From: Varroa destructor
Taxonomy: Eukaryota > Arthropoda > Arachnida > Mesostigmata > Varroidae
Direction: 5' to 3'
Length of the DNA stretch: 64,000 bases
Assembly: GCF_002443255.2 (NCBI RefSeq)
Contig: NW_019211454.1
Location: 5,117,858 to 5,181,857 of the forward strand
Shown here: positions 50,275 to 63,914 of the stretch, piece by piece
Layout: every line of letters begins with the position of its first letter
How positions within the stretch are numbered: position 1 is the stretch's first letter
The notes under the pieces: model-generated
Seen by the model: only the letters and a program-made list of their open reading frames with translations
What the model was told of the DNA's origin: nothing
Database searches by the model: none
Made by a program: the position numbers and the translations under genes

Positions 50275-50567
50275 TTAGGTGGTGCACTCGAACGACCAGC
50301 AAGTGTTATAGCCTGAGCTGTTGTTGTCAAAAGTAGGAGCTATCGTGGTTGAACGAGACCCAACGTTCGCAAGTTGTTGGACCAGATCCAGGGGCTGCAT
50401 GCGCTGGGCGTTGCCGAGAGCATCATGGTTGAACAAAATAAAGCGAAAGTACCGTGCTGGCTGGGTAAGTGGTTGGGTCTCCGGTTTTGTACCATTTAAT
50501 GAAGTTATCAGCCCACATAGCAAAACAATGAGGAAACCATTCTTACCGAAATCCTTATGTTTGTGTT
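50275..50567 (-). CDS. Candidate exon of a secreted protein, unrecognised
   Basis: The minus-strand acceptor CGTCTTCCCATTAG ends at 50568. A 96-codon frame follows to TAA at 50275-50277. It contains a hydrophobic stretch (NGFLIVLLCGLITSLNGTKP), then QPARYFRFILFNHDALGNAQ and a C-terminus with two close cysteines (NTCWSFECTT). The hydrophobic run could be a signal or anchor segment, but no ATG precedes it in frame. An 88-codon antisense frame covers the same bases, which weakens the coding argument. No family is assigned. Confidence 0.22.
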
Positions 50568-51598
50568 CTAATGGGAAGACGATATGAGAGTCTCCGACCA
50601 AGATTTTAATACACTTTGTACATTACAATAGTTGGGATACTGAAGGGTCGGCAAATAAGTGCTTGTGTATTCCAGGTACGGAAGGAGATTGTATCTGTAT
50701 GTTTGTATGCTGTTTATTATGTAACATCATTATTTATGCGTTGACAATGTTTTTAGTCGGAATGAAACTAAAATCGTGACCCACGACAACGGGTGAGAGT
50801 CTGTGGAGCAAGTAAAGGCGTACGTTGAAGATGGCGTAGTACACTGAGCTGAACTGGACACATAGACGTTCCATTTTCCTTCGATATTAAAATACAAGAA
50901 GCCTAAAATACTTCAAGAAATTTTTTGCTTTGCAAAAAGGTGGCTTTGTTTCAAAAGGAGGCATGAGGATAAAAAAGTGTTTAGCTGGTGATCGTTTAAA
51001 CTGCAATATTATCCCGTATATATTTGTACCACTAAGCTTCAAAAGTGGTGCTGCACTTCTTCCATACTTGACCAGTAAAGGTTTCAGCTCACAGCTTCTA
51101 ATATTGGTCCCGTAATGATACAAGCTCTTGAGGATGATAGAAATCTCTTTCTCTTGTCAGACTCAACGCTCAGACTTCTCCATATTACTTCCATATTATT
51201 TACCGCGCTATTATTCCGGCCAGCTTCCTTCGTCGTCCACAACACTTTTCTGCGGTAGCAGCAAGAAGTCTTTCATCCCTTTTAGGACCAATCGGGGCAT
51301 GTGGATATCGTCACTCTAATATTTGCCACAGGAGCAGGCAATTTTTTAGCAGTGTCAATAAAAGGGGAAAGATTCACAAAAGTTACAAGATCAGCTTAAT
51401 ATGATTCATCGAGAGTCCAGTTTCAATACGGACCAGTACTCGTATACAAGACCCAATTACTATTACGCAACAGGTTACCATTGTCAAATGTTACCATGAA
51501 GAATTCGGCCTAGTGCTTCCCGTGGGCAGTTCCTTGTCAGGTACAAACTTGTTCAGCGCTTAGTTGGATTAAATATGAACAGCTTGTGTGTGGAGTCT

Positions 51599-51637
51599 GC
51601 TTGGGCTGTGTCAATTAATCCTCGCTACAGCCCAAGC
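51599..51637. repeat. 11-bp hairpin, 17-base loop
   Basis: GCTTGGGCTGT and ACAGCCCAAGC, exact reverse complements. Confidence 0.9.
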
Positions 51638-53483
51638 TTGCTAAGTCTAAGACGGTAACGATACGGTGTCATAGGAAGTTTGCATCTATACGTATATAAC
51701 TATATAGACTTGGTTGCCCAACGAAAGGCTTCGGCTCCCTCCCTTGATGATTTCCCTCCATCGCCTTTTTCTTTGTGCGAACATCCATCGCCCACCATCG
51801 TAGCCTGTGGCCGTAGTCAATGCGACCTTACGCAACCCCACACATATCTACAGACCTCTACGCACGCAGGGCTCACAGACGCATGCGGACATCCATATAT
51901 CGTCCATATGAAGCACTATAGGCACATAGCAACTCTTTGAGGACAGACTCCACAGGCTGTTCCCCTCAGTTCGCCGTTACATCCGCTGTCTCCAAAGCGC
52001 AGTTCATCTTTGCTTCACTTCTTTCTACTTCGCAGCTTCACCATTTCCGAGCAGTCGAGCTCCTGCTTCTGAACTCCTTCCTTATTGCATGAGTGCAGTG
52101 ATGCGCGACACTGCAGAGAGGCTGCTGCGCAGGCCAGGCCAGAAGCGTTCAGGCAGGCAGCGGTCGACATCAAGGGTTGGTGCAGAAGATGGCGATTGCG
52201 GTCTGGTAGTGTCGACCGAGGTTTATCGTCCATAGGCGGTATAGCACATGTTGGCACGCCATATTGTGGTTTAAGCGGGATAGCGACTAGAGAGAAAAAA
52301 AGGAGAGAAGAAGTCTGCACTTAGGCGAAAGGGGGCTGTCTCTAAGGTCCTCTTTAAAAAGTCGCGCCAACATTCCTACATTAAGGCGATACCCTCGGCT
52401 GTGTGTTAGGAAAACCGCCTAGGAACGACGAAGGAGGGCGAAAAAAGAAAGCTACAGCTTACGCAAGGGACAGTGGAGAACGGCAAAGACTGGGACACAT
52501 AGGAGCTCGGCCATTAGCGTGAGCTCCGGCCGCGTCGCATTAAAAGATGGAGGGTGCAAACTGGGTTAAAACAGGAAACTGGATAGAGAAGGCCATATGG
52601 GACGTTATGCTATCATCGTCCAAATGTGCATAAATCTATACTCAAGACTATTGACCTTTTATATTGTATCACATTGACGTTGTGCATAGTACGCATGTAT
52701 TGATACGATATTATATATACAATATTATTTCTCGCAATGATAAATGCATTTTAAATAAGTAAAGAATTGTTTGAGGTGTTCAATAAAAGTACTCTTGTGC
52801 TCTTCATTTAGAAATCTTGTTGGTAATAAATATTTTACTAACGAAAAAAAAACTATGTTTTAAACTAGGCGTTATTAAACGCATTTGCTCTTTAAGTTGT
52901 TTCGATTCGGACACATCAACCTGAAGAATGTTTGCAAGGCTTCTCCAATCTAATACATACATTTTAGACATCGAATCCCGCTGCCCATTTTCCTGCTCCA
53001 ACATACTATTCTTGGAAATTTCTTATATGGAACAATAGGAGAACATGGTGATTTAGAAGACTAGATCTGCGTTTGGCATTTAAATGGGCACATTTACTAA
53101 AACCGCCGTACTTTCGGGCGCCTCTACGGATTTTGTACGAATTCGACTCTATGCCCCAGCTGAATTTGTCATTAGCGGTGTCATCACGTCTGCTGATGGG
53201 TTCCTTTATCAGCAAACTAAAAAGGAGAATGGAGGGGTTGGTTTCCTTGGACGGAGGCACTCTATTTAAAAGAAAATGCGCAGCAGGAAGTCCTTAAGAA
53301 CTACCGCTGCAATCGCCAGTGTACGCAACACAAAACAGCTCTCATCAAAATTTGCCGGCTGCTACGCATGTAGACTCAGCCTTCTTACTAGCCTTGCTAG
53401 CCCCTTCTTGCTTTTTCCTTGAGTCCATTCCGTGGCAAGCGCAAATATACGAATACGCAGTGGATTATTTCCCTATACTTGCA

Positions 53484-53499
53484 CCCCCCCCCCCCCCCC
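53484..53499. repeat. Poly-C run of 16
   Basis: An uninterrupted C homopolymer. Its length is likely uncertain in any assembly. Confidence 0.9.
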
Positions 53500-54213
53500 A
53501 CTTCCTTTCCCCAATTTCTCTTACACCGCAAGCCAATTTTCCCTGACTTACGACGGCGCTGAAACATAAACCATTCCTCACCAGTGCTGCTAGTGCCTGG
53601 TCTTCGTTCATCTTGGCTCTTTTTCCTGTGTTCGAATTCTCGCGCACTCGCCTTCACTCTATCGCGCATCTGATTCGCTTTGAGTACACGCGCATAGCGA
53701 CTTTATAGAAGCCTCTGCGAGCCATGTTGCTCGAAGGCAGGACAACGTACACGCACTGCTATGAGACTGCTGTACATACAACCAGTGAAAAGCAACCCAC
53801 CACCATCACCACCACGTGTCTTTTCGTGTAGTCTACCCCTCTCGTACTGCATCCATTTCCCCATTTACCCCCGCCGAACTCCGAATTCCCTTCCCGTCGT
53901 GTCGTCCTGCCGCGCCGCTCTTCAGGACACACAGTCGCCGAGTTACTGGCGCAAGCAGACCTTACGCGGACTCGAAAGGGAATTCGGCTTGGAACCCGCC
54001 GACTTCCGCCGCGACTTCCGGAGTGCATATAATTTGCTTAGGGCATTTCCGTCTGCTGATGCTACGCGGAGTAGGAGCGTCGGTCCTGGCCAAGATCCGT
54101 GGTCCTGATCTCTCTGGCTTTGGCGTGGCCTGTTTCGTCTTGTGGTTCCTCTGCTTCTTCGTCTTCGCCACCGCCTTTTAGCCTTGACTAAGAGATCGCC
54201 GTCGCATCTTTCT

Positions 54214-54297
54214 ATGATGCGGGCGAATCGCGAGTCAGGGGCCGAGCAGCAACGCCGTCGCAGCAGCGCTACCAACGACGGCGAAGAAGATTACTTT
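54214..54297 (+). CDS. Candidate first coding exon in a GC-rich leader
   Basis: ATGATG at 54214 opens 28 codons (RANRESGAEQQRRRSSATND, then GEEDYF) that end exactly at TTT|GTAAGAG, a good donor of phase 0. About 450 bases upstream are unusually GC-rich, as expected for a transcribed 5' leader. The peptide is polar and acidic/basic mixed, suggesting the disordered N-terminus of a larger cytoplasmic or nuclear protein. Without splicing the frame would run on to 54432. Overlapping antisense frames exist. The rest of the gene was not found in the window and may lie beyond a long intron. Confidence 0.33.
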
Positions 54298-54664
54298 GTA
54301 AGAGCAAAGGCGAGAGGAAACGGTTGGCCCGCGGCCGCTTGCGACAGACTCAAACACGTTTGGTCTGTTGCCCGTGCTAAGTCAAGCCGTCCGCCTCATC
54401 CGGGCAGCTTGTCCCGCTCCAAGTATTCCTAAATCTGCACATACATACAGCCTATAGAGACAGTCGAGACCCTCCGGCTGATATTGCTGGCCGACTCCGG
54501 GTAGCAGAAGCACTTCGTCTTCTTTTTGCACCCTACACCCATACATCTCTACCCTGCAAGCGTGTTCTATTCTTTTTGTAAGCGTAGCTAGCTGTGCTGC
54601 ATAGGGTTGGTACATGGGCCTGCTGTCGGGATAGTTGGGACACTGTTTGTTTTAAATACATCCG

Positions 54665-54666
<2 letters not shown>

Positions 54667-54707
<41 letters not shown>
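54667..54707. repeat. (AT)n microsatellite
   Basis: About 20 uninterrupted AT units. Confidence 0.95.
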
Positions 54708-54709
<2 letters not shown>

Positions 54710-57040
54710 AGAAGCTGCTATGAAAGACACTAGAGGTGTCCAGATACCCAGCTGTATCTGTAAATGAGCGGACCACGCAGCCTGCATGAGACGGCGGACG
54801 AACTTCGGATAACTGCTATGGACCGTATCTTTAGATCGCCTTTTCTTAGGCGATCGGTGCAACCGTCAGGTTTCCGAGCTTCGCCGCAAGTCAGCCATCC
54901 GTGCCCGCCCGTACCTATCCAAACGAACGAGATGTAGGAAATCGGCGAGCTGCCCCATTCACCGCCTTCGAACCCTCGCCTTTGGGTTGTTTCGCAATTT
55001 CTGACGCTTGCCGTTTTTAGCCAATACTAAACACAGAGACTAACTGTGCATTTGACTTAGCGGAATATCGGGCTGGCCTATACTAACACTGACTATAGCG
55101 TTTTGATGAGCAAGCTTCTTATCTTCGCTGTTGTGCACCTATGGCACAGAGTCGCACAGACAGAAAAGTTGTTTCCGAATAGCTGCAGAAGCAGCATTTC
55201 TTGCTACTATTATCGATATTGTTGTTTGCGTTATATCCCCTTCGGCGTCAGCACGTACTTTCGCGAAGGCGTGGACTTCGTGAGCGGAGGTTGCAAGATC
55301 TCGGCAATTGCTGAACCTGGTGGGCACTACGAGGAACACAGCACGGCTATACCGCTAAGAGCTGTGTATAGACTGCTACGATGAGGGGTGGGGGATTATT
55401 CGAAAACTGGATGCATTGCGAACAAGTTGCAACACCTCGCGACAACAAACTACCCCTACTGATAGCACCGACTTCAGCTCCGCACAAGCGTCTGCTACTG
55501 TTTGGACGGAGAGCGTTCGAAACGACAAAACTGGGGTGTTGTTGCACAAATCGCGGGGCGACATCCTGTGTTGTTGCGCTAGTTGGACCCCCAAAATATG
55601 TGTACACATGCAGCGCCGTCAGTGGCTCATTCGAGACAGTCATTCGATAGCTGACAGTTGGCATTTGAAAACATGGGAATTACGGAACAAGCCAAACAAG
55701 CGACTGAAAGTAAAATGCAAATCGCCAAGGAGGGGTTTTAAACTCAACAACATAAACTTATGAATTGTAGCCCTCAACGACTGTTGCGATTAGAGTAGGG
55801 TTACATTCAGTAACGAGTACATCAGTGGCAGCTTTAGCCCAAACCAAGGGAAGTCGATGGTACCTAAACGAGCTCTGAAATACCACGAAGCTCTTAGGCT
55901 TGGTCCTATTTGTCCTGCGCCGATATTCCCTGTGAGTCAATATTTGGAGAGAAAAATAAAAGGGAGGGAGACATATTATCTTGTGATGCCCGGCAAAAGC
56001 AGAGGAAACTTGCCCCTAATGTATGTGCCTGAAATGCGAGAAGACCTGATTTCCCTGTCGCTGAATTGAAAGTTGTTTACATTTCCGCTGTCGTTAGGCC
56101 AGCGATGTTCAGAGGCTAGTGCTGCTTATGGACTAGGCGTATAGGCTTCCCTATATATATGTTCCAAAGGTACGAGCGTTTCGTGGCTAAACACATAGCG
56201 AAATAGCTAAAATATTGTATACCAACTCGAAACATGGGCGATAATAAGGCAACACGAACAATTATTTAAACAAAGAATGTTATTATCATATAATATATAT
56301 GTTTGTTATGTCATTTTAAGTTAGGTTCTGACCCGCCGCCGTCCCTTGACCGCTTGAGCATTTTCGCTTTACCAAGGCCGATTCAGACTTTCTCTTCGGC
56401 AATGACCGCAGAACAGTACAGGACAGCTCAAGGAGCAATGAGAACGAGGTTACGCCGCATTTTGCCCTGTCTTCCCTCCATATAGAAGTAGCAAAGGCGC
56501 CTGTCGATGTCCGGAACGAAGCATAAAAAGAAGTCAAACGCGCAAATTTGCCTCGCTTCACCCCTGGGCTTCGGTGTCTCCCTTGCCTCACAATCCGGTG
56601 TGACCGTCCATTTTTTTGTGCAGCAGAGGAGCTGATGAGTGACCGCAGTAACAGCCATCGTAGTAGTCGTAGAAGTATAATAAGGCGCACATCGGTAGCA
56701 TGGCGCCTTCTATCTCTCTGTTATACACTCGATTTTTCGCCGGGTCCCGATTGTCTTCTTGTCTGTTCGCTCCTATCTATCAAAGACTATTGTAGATAGA
56801 TACCACTGCGCAATTTCTGCGCTTTTTCACTGCCGTGCATCACACGCCGCGATCAGCCGGTAGCAATCACTCGACCGTGCTAAGGCAGATTTGTTACGGT
56901 CAGTGCAGCACGCGGCGGCAAGCTCTGGCTAGAGGAAGACGAGGGCTATGTTCAATGCGCGGTTTTCGTCATCAACAGATAATGGTGCTGATGATGATAC
57001 CGACCACATAGACATCTATACATAAACGCACACATACATG

Positions 57041-57065
57041 GTACTACATCCCATGGATGTAGTAC
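57041..57065. repeat. 11-bp hairpin, 3-base loop
   Basis: GTACTACATCC, CAT, GGATGTAGTAC: a perfect stem. Confidence 0.9.
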
Positions 57066-57141
57066 ACATTGCGCGTCTTGTATAAAGGTTCCCTAGTAGG
57101 ATAAAGATTGGGGAGCAGCGGCTTCTAAGAGAACCTGAATT

Positions 57142-57171
57142 CTGAGCCTGAGCCTGTCTAGTCAGGCTCAG
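57142..57171. repeat. 10-bp hairpin, 10-base loop
   Basis: CTGAGCCTGA and TCAGGCTCAG, exact reverse complements. Confidence 0.9.
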
Positions 57172-60100
57172 CTTGCCGGTTCCATTTCTTTCGTTCGCAG
57201 AGAATAACCATCTACTAAGGAACAACTTGCTTCTGCACAAACGGCGGTAACAGCTAGTAGCACTGTCCATTAACAGCTGAGGCAGGAAAAGATGCACGCT
57301 TCTCCGAGTTAGTCGCTTGACTTTGCGACGAGCAGTGGCAAAAATGATAAAACGACAGCAGTACGATCAAGCCGTGATAGTTATCTAAACCTCGAAATTT
57401 AGCGGCAGGGTCCAACCGTTGCCACGAAGTGTCATGGATGACTGAGGGGAATCGCGCGCAGTGGGTCTAGAGAATGCCCCGCTACTGATAGATAGATAGA
57501 GTCACTACGCTACTATGGCGATATAGTGTGGAATGGAGTGACGATGCGCCACACTGCTGACGGCAGCCATCACCATACACCAGCATGCAAGTGCAGAATT
57601 GTCTAGCGAAAACGCAAGTGAGATCACGGCGATCTTTCCCAGCGAGGTCTACTTTATGTATCTATCGGAAAGATTAGCGATAGAACTAAGTAGCTGTCAG
57701 TGATGGATAAAAGCTGATACTCGAAGTCGTTGTTTCTCCGATGGCTGAACCGAACGACCTCTGAGACTATGTGGCCATATTAAGCTGGCATGGTTGAATA
57801 CGATTCGTCAGTACACCAGGTCACCTCGAATAGCCGCTAACTTGGCAACGTGATAAGTGAATGAGCATTGGTAATTTGGATCCAAGCCACAAATAGATGG
57901 CCGAGATAAAAATCGTCTTGCGATAAGATGACGACAAAGACAAAACTGATGTGCAGTTCTAGGCACAATGGGTAAAAAAAAGCTAATTAGTAATTTCCAC
58001 GAAACACAGATACTTAGTGAGTGTTCTCGTGTTTGCTTTTTGTTTTTCTGCATCGTTTCAAAACGAAATCAGTGGGGAAATTTATGTGAAATCATAAGTG
58101 TGAAGATGGCGCGTGATCTTCCCTTTTAGCCTATTCGAGGTACCTGTAATGAGATCGTTCAATGTCCTTAGATGGGCAAACTTACCGTGTATTGGGTAGT
58201 TTGTATATTATTTTCAACATGGTGTTATTATTCATTGGAATTACGTCGATCTCTCATGTTTAGAGACTTCGCGTGACGGCTTTTTACCGTTGTCCGTGCA
58301 ACCCACGAAGCTAACGTAATGTCCACGAATGTAATTGACGTGCAGATCATTAAAAAATTACAAGCATGTCATTCAAAAGACTCCAGACTTAGTTAGCCAG
58401 TCTGAACTAACCGAGCGCGTTTTATTCGGAACTTGAAAAGTTACTCGATTGAAAAGCCGAATAATGTGATTTGGCACAGCCTCATCAGCTAGATTAAAAC
58501 AATTAGATATCATACTGAAAAAACTATGTTCCGAAGATTTTTCGTTCGTTTCTATCCAATTTCCATTCAACGCACCCACCCGCTCGATTTAGTGTGCACT
58601 AGCCATATTTGCGGTATACTACTTAATGAGCAGCTTTTCCTCACTGCGTCATCGCTATTAAACGAGCCCGTGCAGACGACTTGTAGCTTCAAACTAAAAG
58701 CAATCAGTCGAACTCAGCCAGTAGGATTGTATCGTAGTTAGATGTTACATTATAGCGGTCTTCGCTTGAAAGAAGTCCAGAAGAGTGTTGGATCTGACGC
58801 AGTCCGTCTCGATAGATTCGAATAAAGGAGGTAGAGGCCAGGATACCGCCGACTCAACAATTGTCCTTCGCCGGCGAGGCCGACTTCCTCTACGACGATG
58901 ACAGGAAAGTCCATAGTCGTGTGGTACTTATCGTTCCGTGATTCAAGGCCTTCGCTCCCTCTCCTTCTTTAGGAGAAGAGCACCTCGTAAGTTGCCGCGT
59001 TGAGACAGCTTCCGGAGAAGCTCAGAGGGTTCGGATCGTCCTGCCAATCCACTAGTACAGTCGGTGTTATGACTATGGCCGCTACGGTTTAGGGTGAACC
59101 CTGGTCCCCCTCGGTGATGATCTCTTTCTTTGTCGGTGGAGTTTGCGGTTAACTGCGTGTGCGGCCGGGCCACTTCTAACGCGATCGTCCCAGCTGACGT
59201 CAAATGTCGCAGCTCGCTTTTAGAAGAATGAAGCGGGCGAGTCGAACGAACGTTACCTGCAAAAAATAAGCGCGTGTCTCCTCAACCTACAGTAATCAGT
59301 TGTATCCCACATGGTACGTACAGCGTACGTACGGTCGAAATTGGTTCTCGCCAAAATGAAGATCAACAACGGCGGATGAATATTCTCGTGACTACGTTCG
59401 ATCGTCGCTAGCCATTATAACTACAACGCATTGAACGGAATTTATCGGCTGTAGTTTTCACATGGGTAGCTATAATTTATAAAATAGAATTGAATTAGCA
59501 ACACGATCACCAATTGTAAAGAATCTATGTGGCCAACCCCTCTTTTCTATAAACGGCACGCTATTTTTAAAAATTCATGTTATCAGTTATGCAACGTTTT
59601 CGTATCCACAGGAGACCAGTCGAATTCAAGCTATCAAAGCCCTTCCATCGACCGAATTTCAAAATTCAATATGGAGTTATTCTAGACAGCTAAATGTTCT
59701 ATTTGGTTTTTTATTAAACGTTCGTTGAATTACAATTAAGAAAAAAAAAAAGAGCAAAGGGCTTGTCCTTCTGAATTAAATTACGTGACCACTCTGGAGA
59801 GAATACGGGCCGAGGCAGTATAGAATTATATAGATCACTGCAATGGGGCGAAAAGAAGGAGGGTGGTATATGGATAGACTGTCGCGAATCATTGTCTAAT
59901 AGGAATGTATATACAGCCTGTGTGCACATATTAAGGTAAGTTAAGCCGTTACTGGCAATAACGTGCTTTCGGCTTCACGCTGCCCAGTGAACTTTAAGTA
60001 TTTATGGCAGATGAATCATATTGTTTAAGCTTTCAAGATTTGGTTGATTCGGGTGGTTGATGTGCATTTCTCTGAGTGCACTGCTAAGGTAACCATGTAA

Positions 60101-63100
60101 AACATACATGCAGCTACGCTAGCTCAAATCTCGACGTTGCCAAAATCATTACCACAATAGATTATAGAGTACAAAAAGAAAAGTAGCTGATAGTCGAACA
60201 AAGAGCTGCTCCCTCTGAGGGAGCTGGTTTTTATCTTATTGTGTAGGTCTGTCAGAGAAGTTTAGCATGACCCATTCCAACTAGCCCTTGTGGTAGGACG
60301 GGGCATTGACGCCCTACTGAAATAGTGGACTCGAAGACTTGTCTACATAAAAAAGATAGATGCAGCATCGCCTTGCTTAGCAGAGATAATACCTTTTGTC
60401 TAGCTTTCCCCTAGCTTTGTTGAGTGACTGACTTCTTCGGTCGAACCTATCAAGAGTCCACCTATTGTTTTACTGTTGATTCACATACAGACTCTCTAAG
60501 TGTTTCCACGCGTCGTTTAATTGATATTTCGTTATAAGCCGCTGTCACGCACGAAGTCCTTGACGAACACAGGGACAATATTTTTTCTCTCCCGTGGCAA
60601 CGGTTATGCGCTAGTGTAAACCCACAAACCAGTCCTAACGGTAAACTTCTTCCCTTCAGGACAGCTCTGTGTTGACTTTTATATCAGAGGATACCTCCTG
60701 AACGTGACGCAACTTGTATAATGAAAGAACAGGAAATTGTACCTATAATGCACATTTTTCGATTCAAGACACCAAAATAAAATTTTACCAAGCCATATAA
60801 CTGATGCCCTATTTTTCATATATATAAGACATCAATCTCGCTACTTCAGCGAAACGTTCCAAGCAATTGGCATGTGGAAAATCAAAAGCCGGGTACCCCA
60901 GCAATCCAGAAAAACTGGCCAAACAGAAACATTTCTACTGTAAGCCATCGTCAAACGACCTCCTATACAAAAAGAACGCTGTACTTTTACATACTCAGAA
61001 TAATGAACTTACCTACAGGAAATCACATCGCTCACTAATCAATCTGACTAGAAAAAAAGAAATAAAATAAAAAAAGATTGTTTGAGCGCTATTTTAGATA
61101 TCGTGTTATGCATTTGCTCATTATCACCTTACCGTCGCTTTTCCGTGTACTCAGAAACTCGGCATTACGGAATCACACGTGCTTCATATTACGGTCCAAA
61201 CTTGATTTGTGTTTCGTTTACTTAGAAACATTTCCGAATCCTACATTGAGGCATTCCGTTCCAAGCACCATTTAATCAAAGTAGCACTACTTAGGCGGAG
61301 GTTGCAACGAATCGAAGTGGCGGAATGTTGATAGCAGACGACATGTTTTATTAACGCTACTTTAGCGGAACGCGTCCTCAGTTTCATTCTATTGTTTTGT
61401 TACTTCATCGACGCGCTCCCGCTCTTCTGAAATCCTCATAAACGCCCTTCTCCCTCGTATTGCCTTGACATGATGCATCCCCATGGGACAGTTCAGTTCG
61501 ATACCCGCACCGGTCCAATTTTCCCGCACTAAATAATTCACCCCACCTGATGACGCGTGTCGTTCTTTTCCAGGGTGGCGGCAGCCCACTTTCCTTGGCC
61601 TTGCGCTATATATCGCTTCCATTAAGCGCCTATTTAATAGACTAGCACTCGCTTCGGTAAGAAATATTGCGTTGTGTCATATGCGGATTTGGCAGTTGCC
61701 AAATGTTCTCGTAAATCTTATTCGCCATACGTAGCGTCGTTTGCATTGATTCTCTGCGGTAATATGAAGCACCACTACTCGGCTAGGCGTTAGTTGCATA
61801 CAGTTTTCGATAATACCGAATTTTTGGTCGACTTCGTCCTCTTAATTAGTGTAAAAGTGCTAAATTGAGCTAATATTTGATTATCTAAAAATAAGCACAC
61901 TCAGTTTAGGACCTGAGTGTCCTAGCGAACTCCCTAAAAAGGACTCGACACTGATAATGTAATAGATATGGCTTAGGGTGTCGACCGACGCACGCTGGTC
62001 AGCTGACGGATCCCGGATAAAAGCCCTCAGGGGACTATACTAAGCTACGCGGTTTCTATTACTTATTTGGGCTACCTGGGGTTCCCTAGGCCCACATGTA
62101 GGTGCACTGAACTGATCAATAGAATCAAACAAAAATTTAACCTATATGCGCTCAGACGACAACGCTGCGAAAATGCGATCAGTTATAATGCTCTGTGTTT
62201 GGAAGCCACATGTCTAGAACTCGCTTTGCGAAGAAGCGCTCTTTTCAGAGGCCGACGTATCACAATAAACACTAGTTATAGAATTTTTTCCTTATTTTAG
62301 GCAAATATATAACAATGCTACATAGTTCTTCCATCGTGTAAATCTTAGGTTGTCGTTGCGTGACGATACGTCTGCATCTCTCTTATTTCACCTAAGTACA
62401 GTTGCAGTATTTTAATATAAACATGAAATGAAAAAAATACCCGATTCAAGCTAATCATATTGGTGACTACATGTTATATAATACCAATGTACATCTTTAG
62501 TACTTATTCGGACAGTATATAAAAGTGAATATAAGCGTATACATAATTCTGCAAACGTTTATAGTCTGTTAGACGTCATTATCAAACATTACTGTCCCAG
62601 TTGATCCGCTTTTTAGCCTGACAGGACCAGTGGAACAGCAAACTGCCCCCGCCATCGGGCCTTCGATAAGCCTCAAGCATCCACATTATGGAGACATTAA
62701 CTGTTTGCTGCGATAAATGTCATCGGAGTCTTTTCTGAGCCGTTAACGGGTCTCATTGCGGACCACACATTAAATGACTAGTTTAACTATGGAAGTATGT
62801 GGCTCCAACGAGACGGTACCGTCCGCGATTACGCATTTGAAACACTAAATTATTGGCTGAAGGAGGTTGGTAAAAGCATCATTTCCTGCGAAACTTACAT
62901 ATCATGGTAATCTTTTTACATAATTTCAAACCTTTTTTTGTAGGGTCTTATTAAAAAGCAAAGTATATAACATTTAACCTTCCAAAGGAAGTTTGCCAGA
63001 CGAGTAACGCTGATATGTAAAAAAAGCTATTCCAAACCATGGCCTTTGTTTAAATCCTGTGAAGGTAGCCACCAGACAGGCATGTTTATCAAGCGTAACG

Positions 63101-63339
63101 GCAATCATTGTCATTTGTCATTTCTAATGTTGCCCATGCTCGACAAATTGGTGTTATGTAGCACAGTTTGGAACGTTACCATGGGCTAAACCGAAAGTCC
63201 CTTGATCGTTTCAACTGTACAATATGTATGCATACAACGTATGTTTTGCCCTTCTGTACTTCTGCAAAATATAAAGTATTTATCCGCAGTCAATTATAGA
63301 CCTGTGTCAGATTAGCTATCTTTCACTCACATCCTTCTC

Positions 63340-63914
63340 CTTGTCTGGCCCCTGGGGAGGGTTTCGCGTCGGGTGAAGTCGGCTCAGAAGCCACATAGGT
63401 ATGCAGCCCAAGCAAATCCGAGATTGTGCCCACCTCCCAACAGACAGGGCTTTATCCTCGAGCCCTTCGTTGGAAGGGAGTCCCCCGATGGCAGTAGCAG
63501 CAGAATACCCGATAGCAGTAGCAAGCTGTTAGCAACCGATTGGCCGATAGCGTCGCTCTGCAAAGGAAGATTCGGCCGAGAAGGCTGTGTGCACAACAGC
63601 CTTAAGGGAGTCGCGGTATCCTGACCGGGACGGAGCCTAAGGGACAAGGCCAAGCGAGCTGGGCGGACAATTGGTCTTGCCGGCGTGGGAGGCAACTGAT
63701 GAGGAGTGGCTATGCGACTAGTGAAGAAGGATTTGATTTAATCAACTCGATTCAACTCGGTTCAAATCACCCAATTGACTTGTTGAGGATGTCCCGCAGA
63801 GTCGAGTTTCATTGGGGAGCCATCGCCGTTGTTAGGGCTGGCGTAGGATGGATTGAAGCTCGCATCGGGATCGTGGCCGCGCGGGCTTTTGATTCTCGTA
63901 GAGATATACGCTGA
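63340..63914. other. GC-rich block at the right edge, unidentified
   Basis: Base composition rises sharply against the AT-rich DNA to its left. A plus-strand frame from 63373 (includes KPHRYAAQANPRLCPPPNRQ) and a second from 63699 to 63914 lie in it, and an antisense frame covers the first. It could be the edge of a gene or of a dispersed element continuing past the window. I cannot identify it. Confidence 0.35.

Larger units (their letters stand above)
50650..53640. other. No supported gene
   Basis: Several open frames of 60-100 codons overlap on both strands (51.7-52.3 and 53.1-53.5 kb) without recognisable domains. A hairpin lies at 51599-51637 and a 16-base C run at 53484-53499. Confidence 0.45.
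54720..63339. other. Long stretch without supported gene
   Basis: GC-mixed DNA with many overlapping open frames of 60-125 codons near 55.1-55.8, 56.3-56.8 and 58.9-59.2 kb. None has a recognisable domain or a consistent exon chain. Hairpins occur at 57041-57065 and 57142-57171. From about 59.5 kb the sequence is AT-rich again and I see nothing of note. Confidence 0.45.

Noticed and set aside
50041..50278. Minus-strand frame with CSHC..CLGC spacing, like a zinc knuckle
   Set aside because: No start or acceptor, in-frame stops just upstream, and the cysteine spacing does not match a known finger.
50321..50587. Plus-strand frame of 88 codons
   Set aside because: It is antisense to the more protein-like minus-strand frame at 50275-50567 and has no recognisable feature.
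53943..54275. Minus-strand Arg/Ser-rich frame of 110 codons
   Set aside because: It is typical of the antisense of a GC-rich leader. It overlaps other frames on both strands and has no domain.
10000..57171. Dispersed hairpins as a CRISPR array or as copies of one MITE
   Set aside because: Each has a different arm sequence and they are not regularly spaced. There are no shared termini or consistent target-site duplications.
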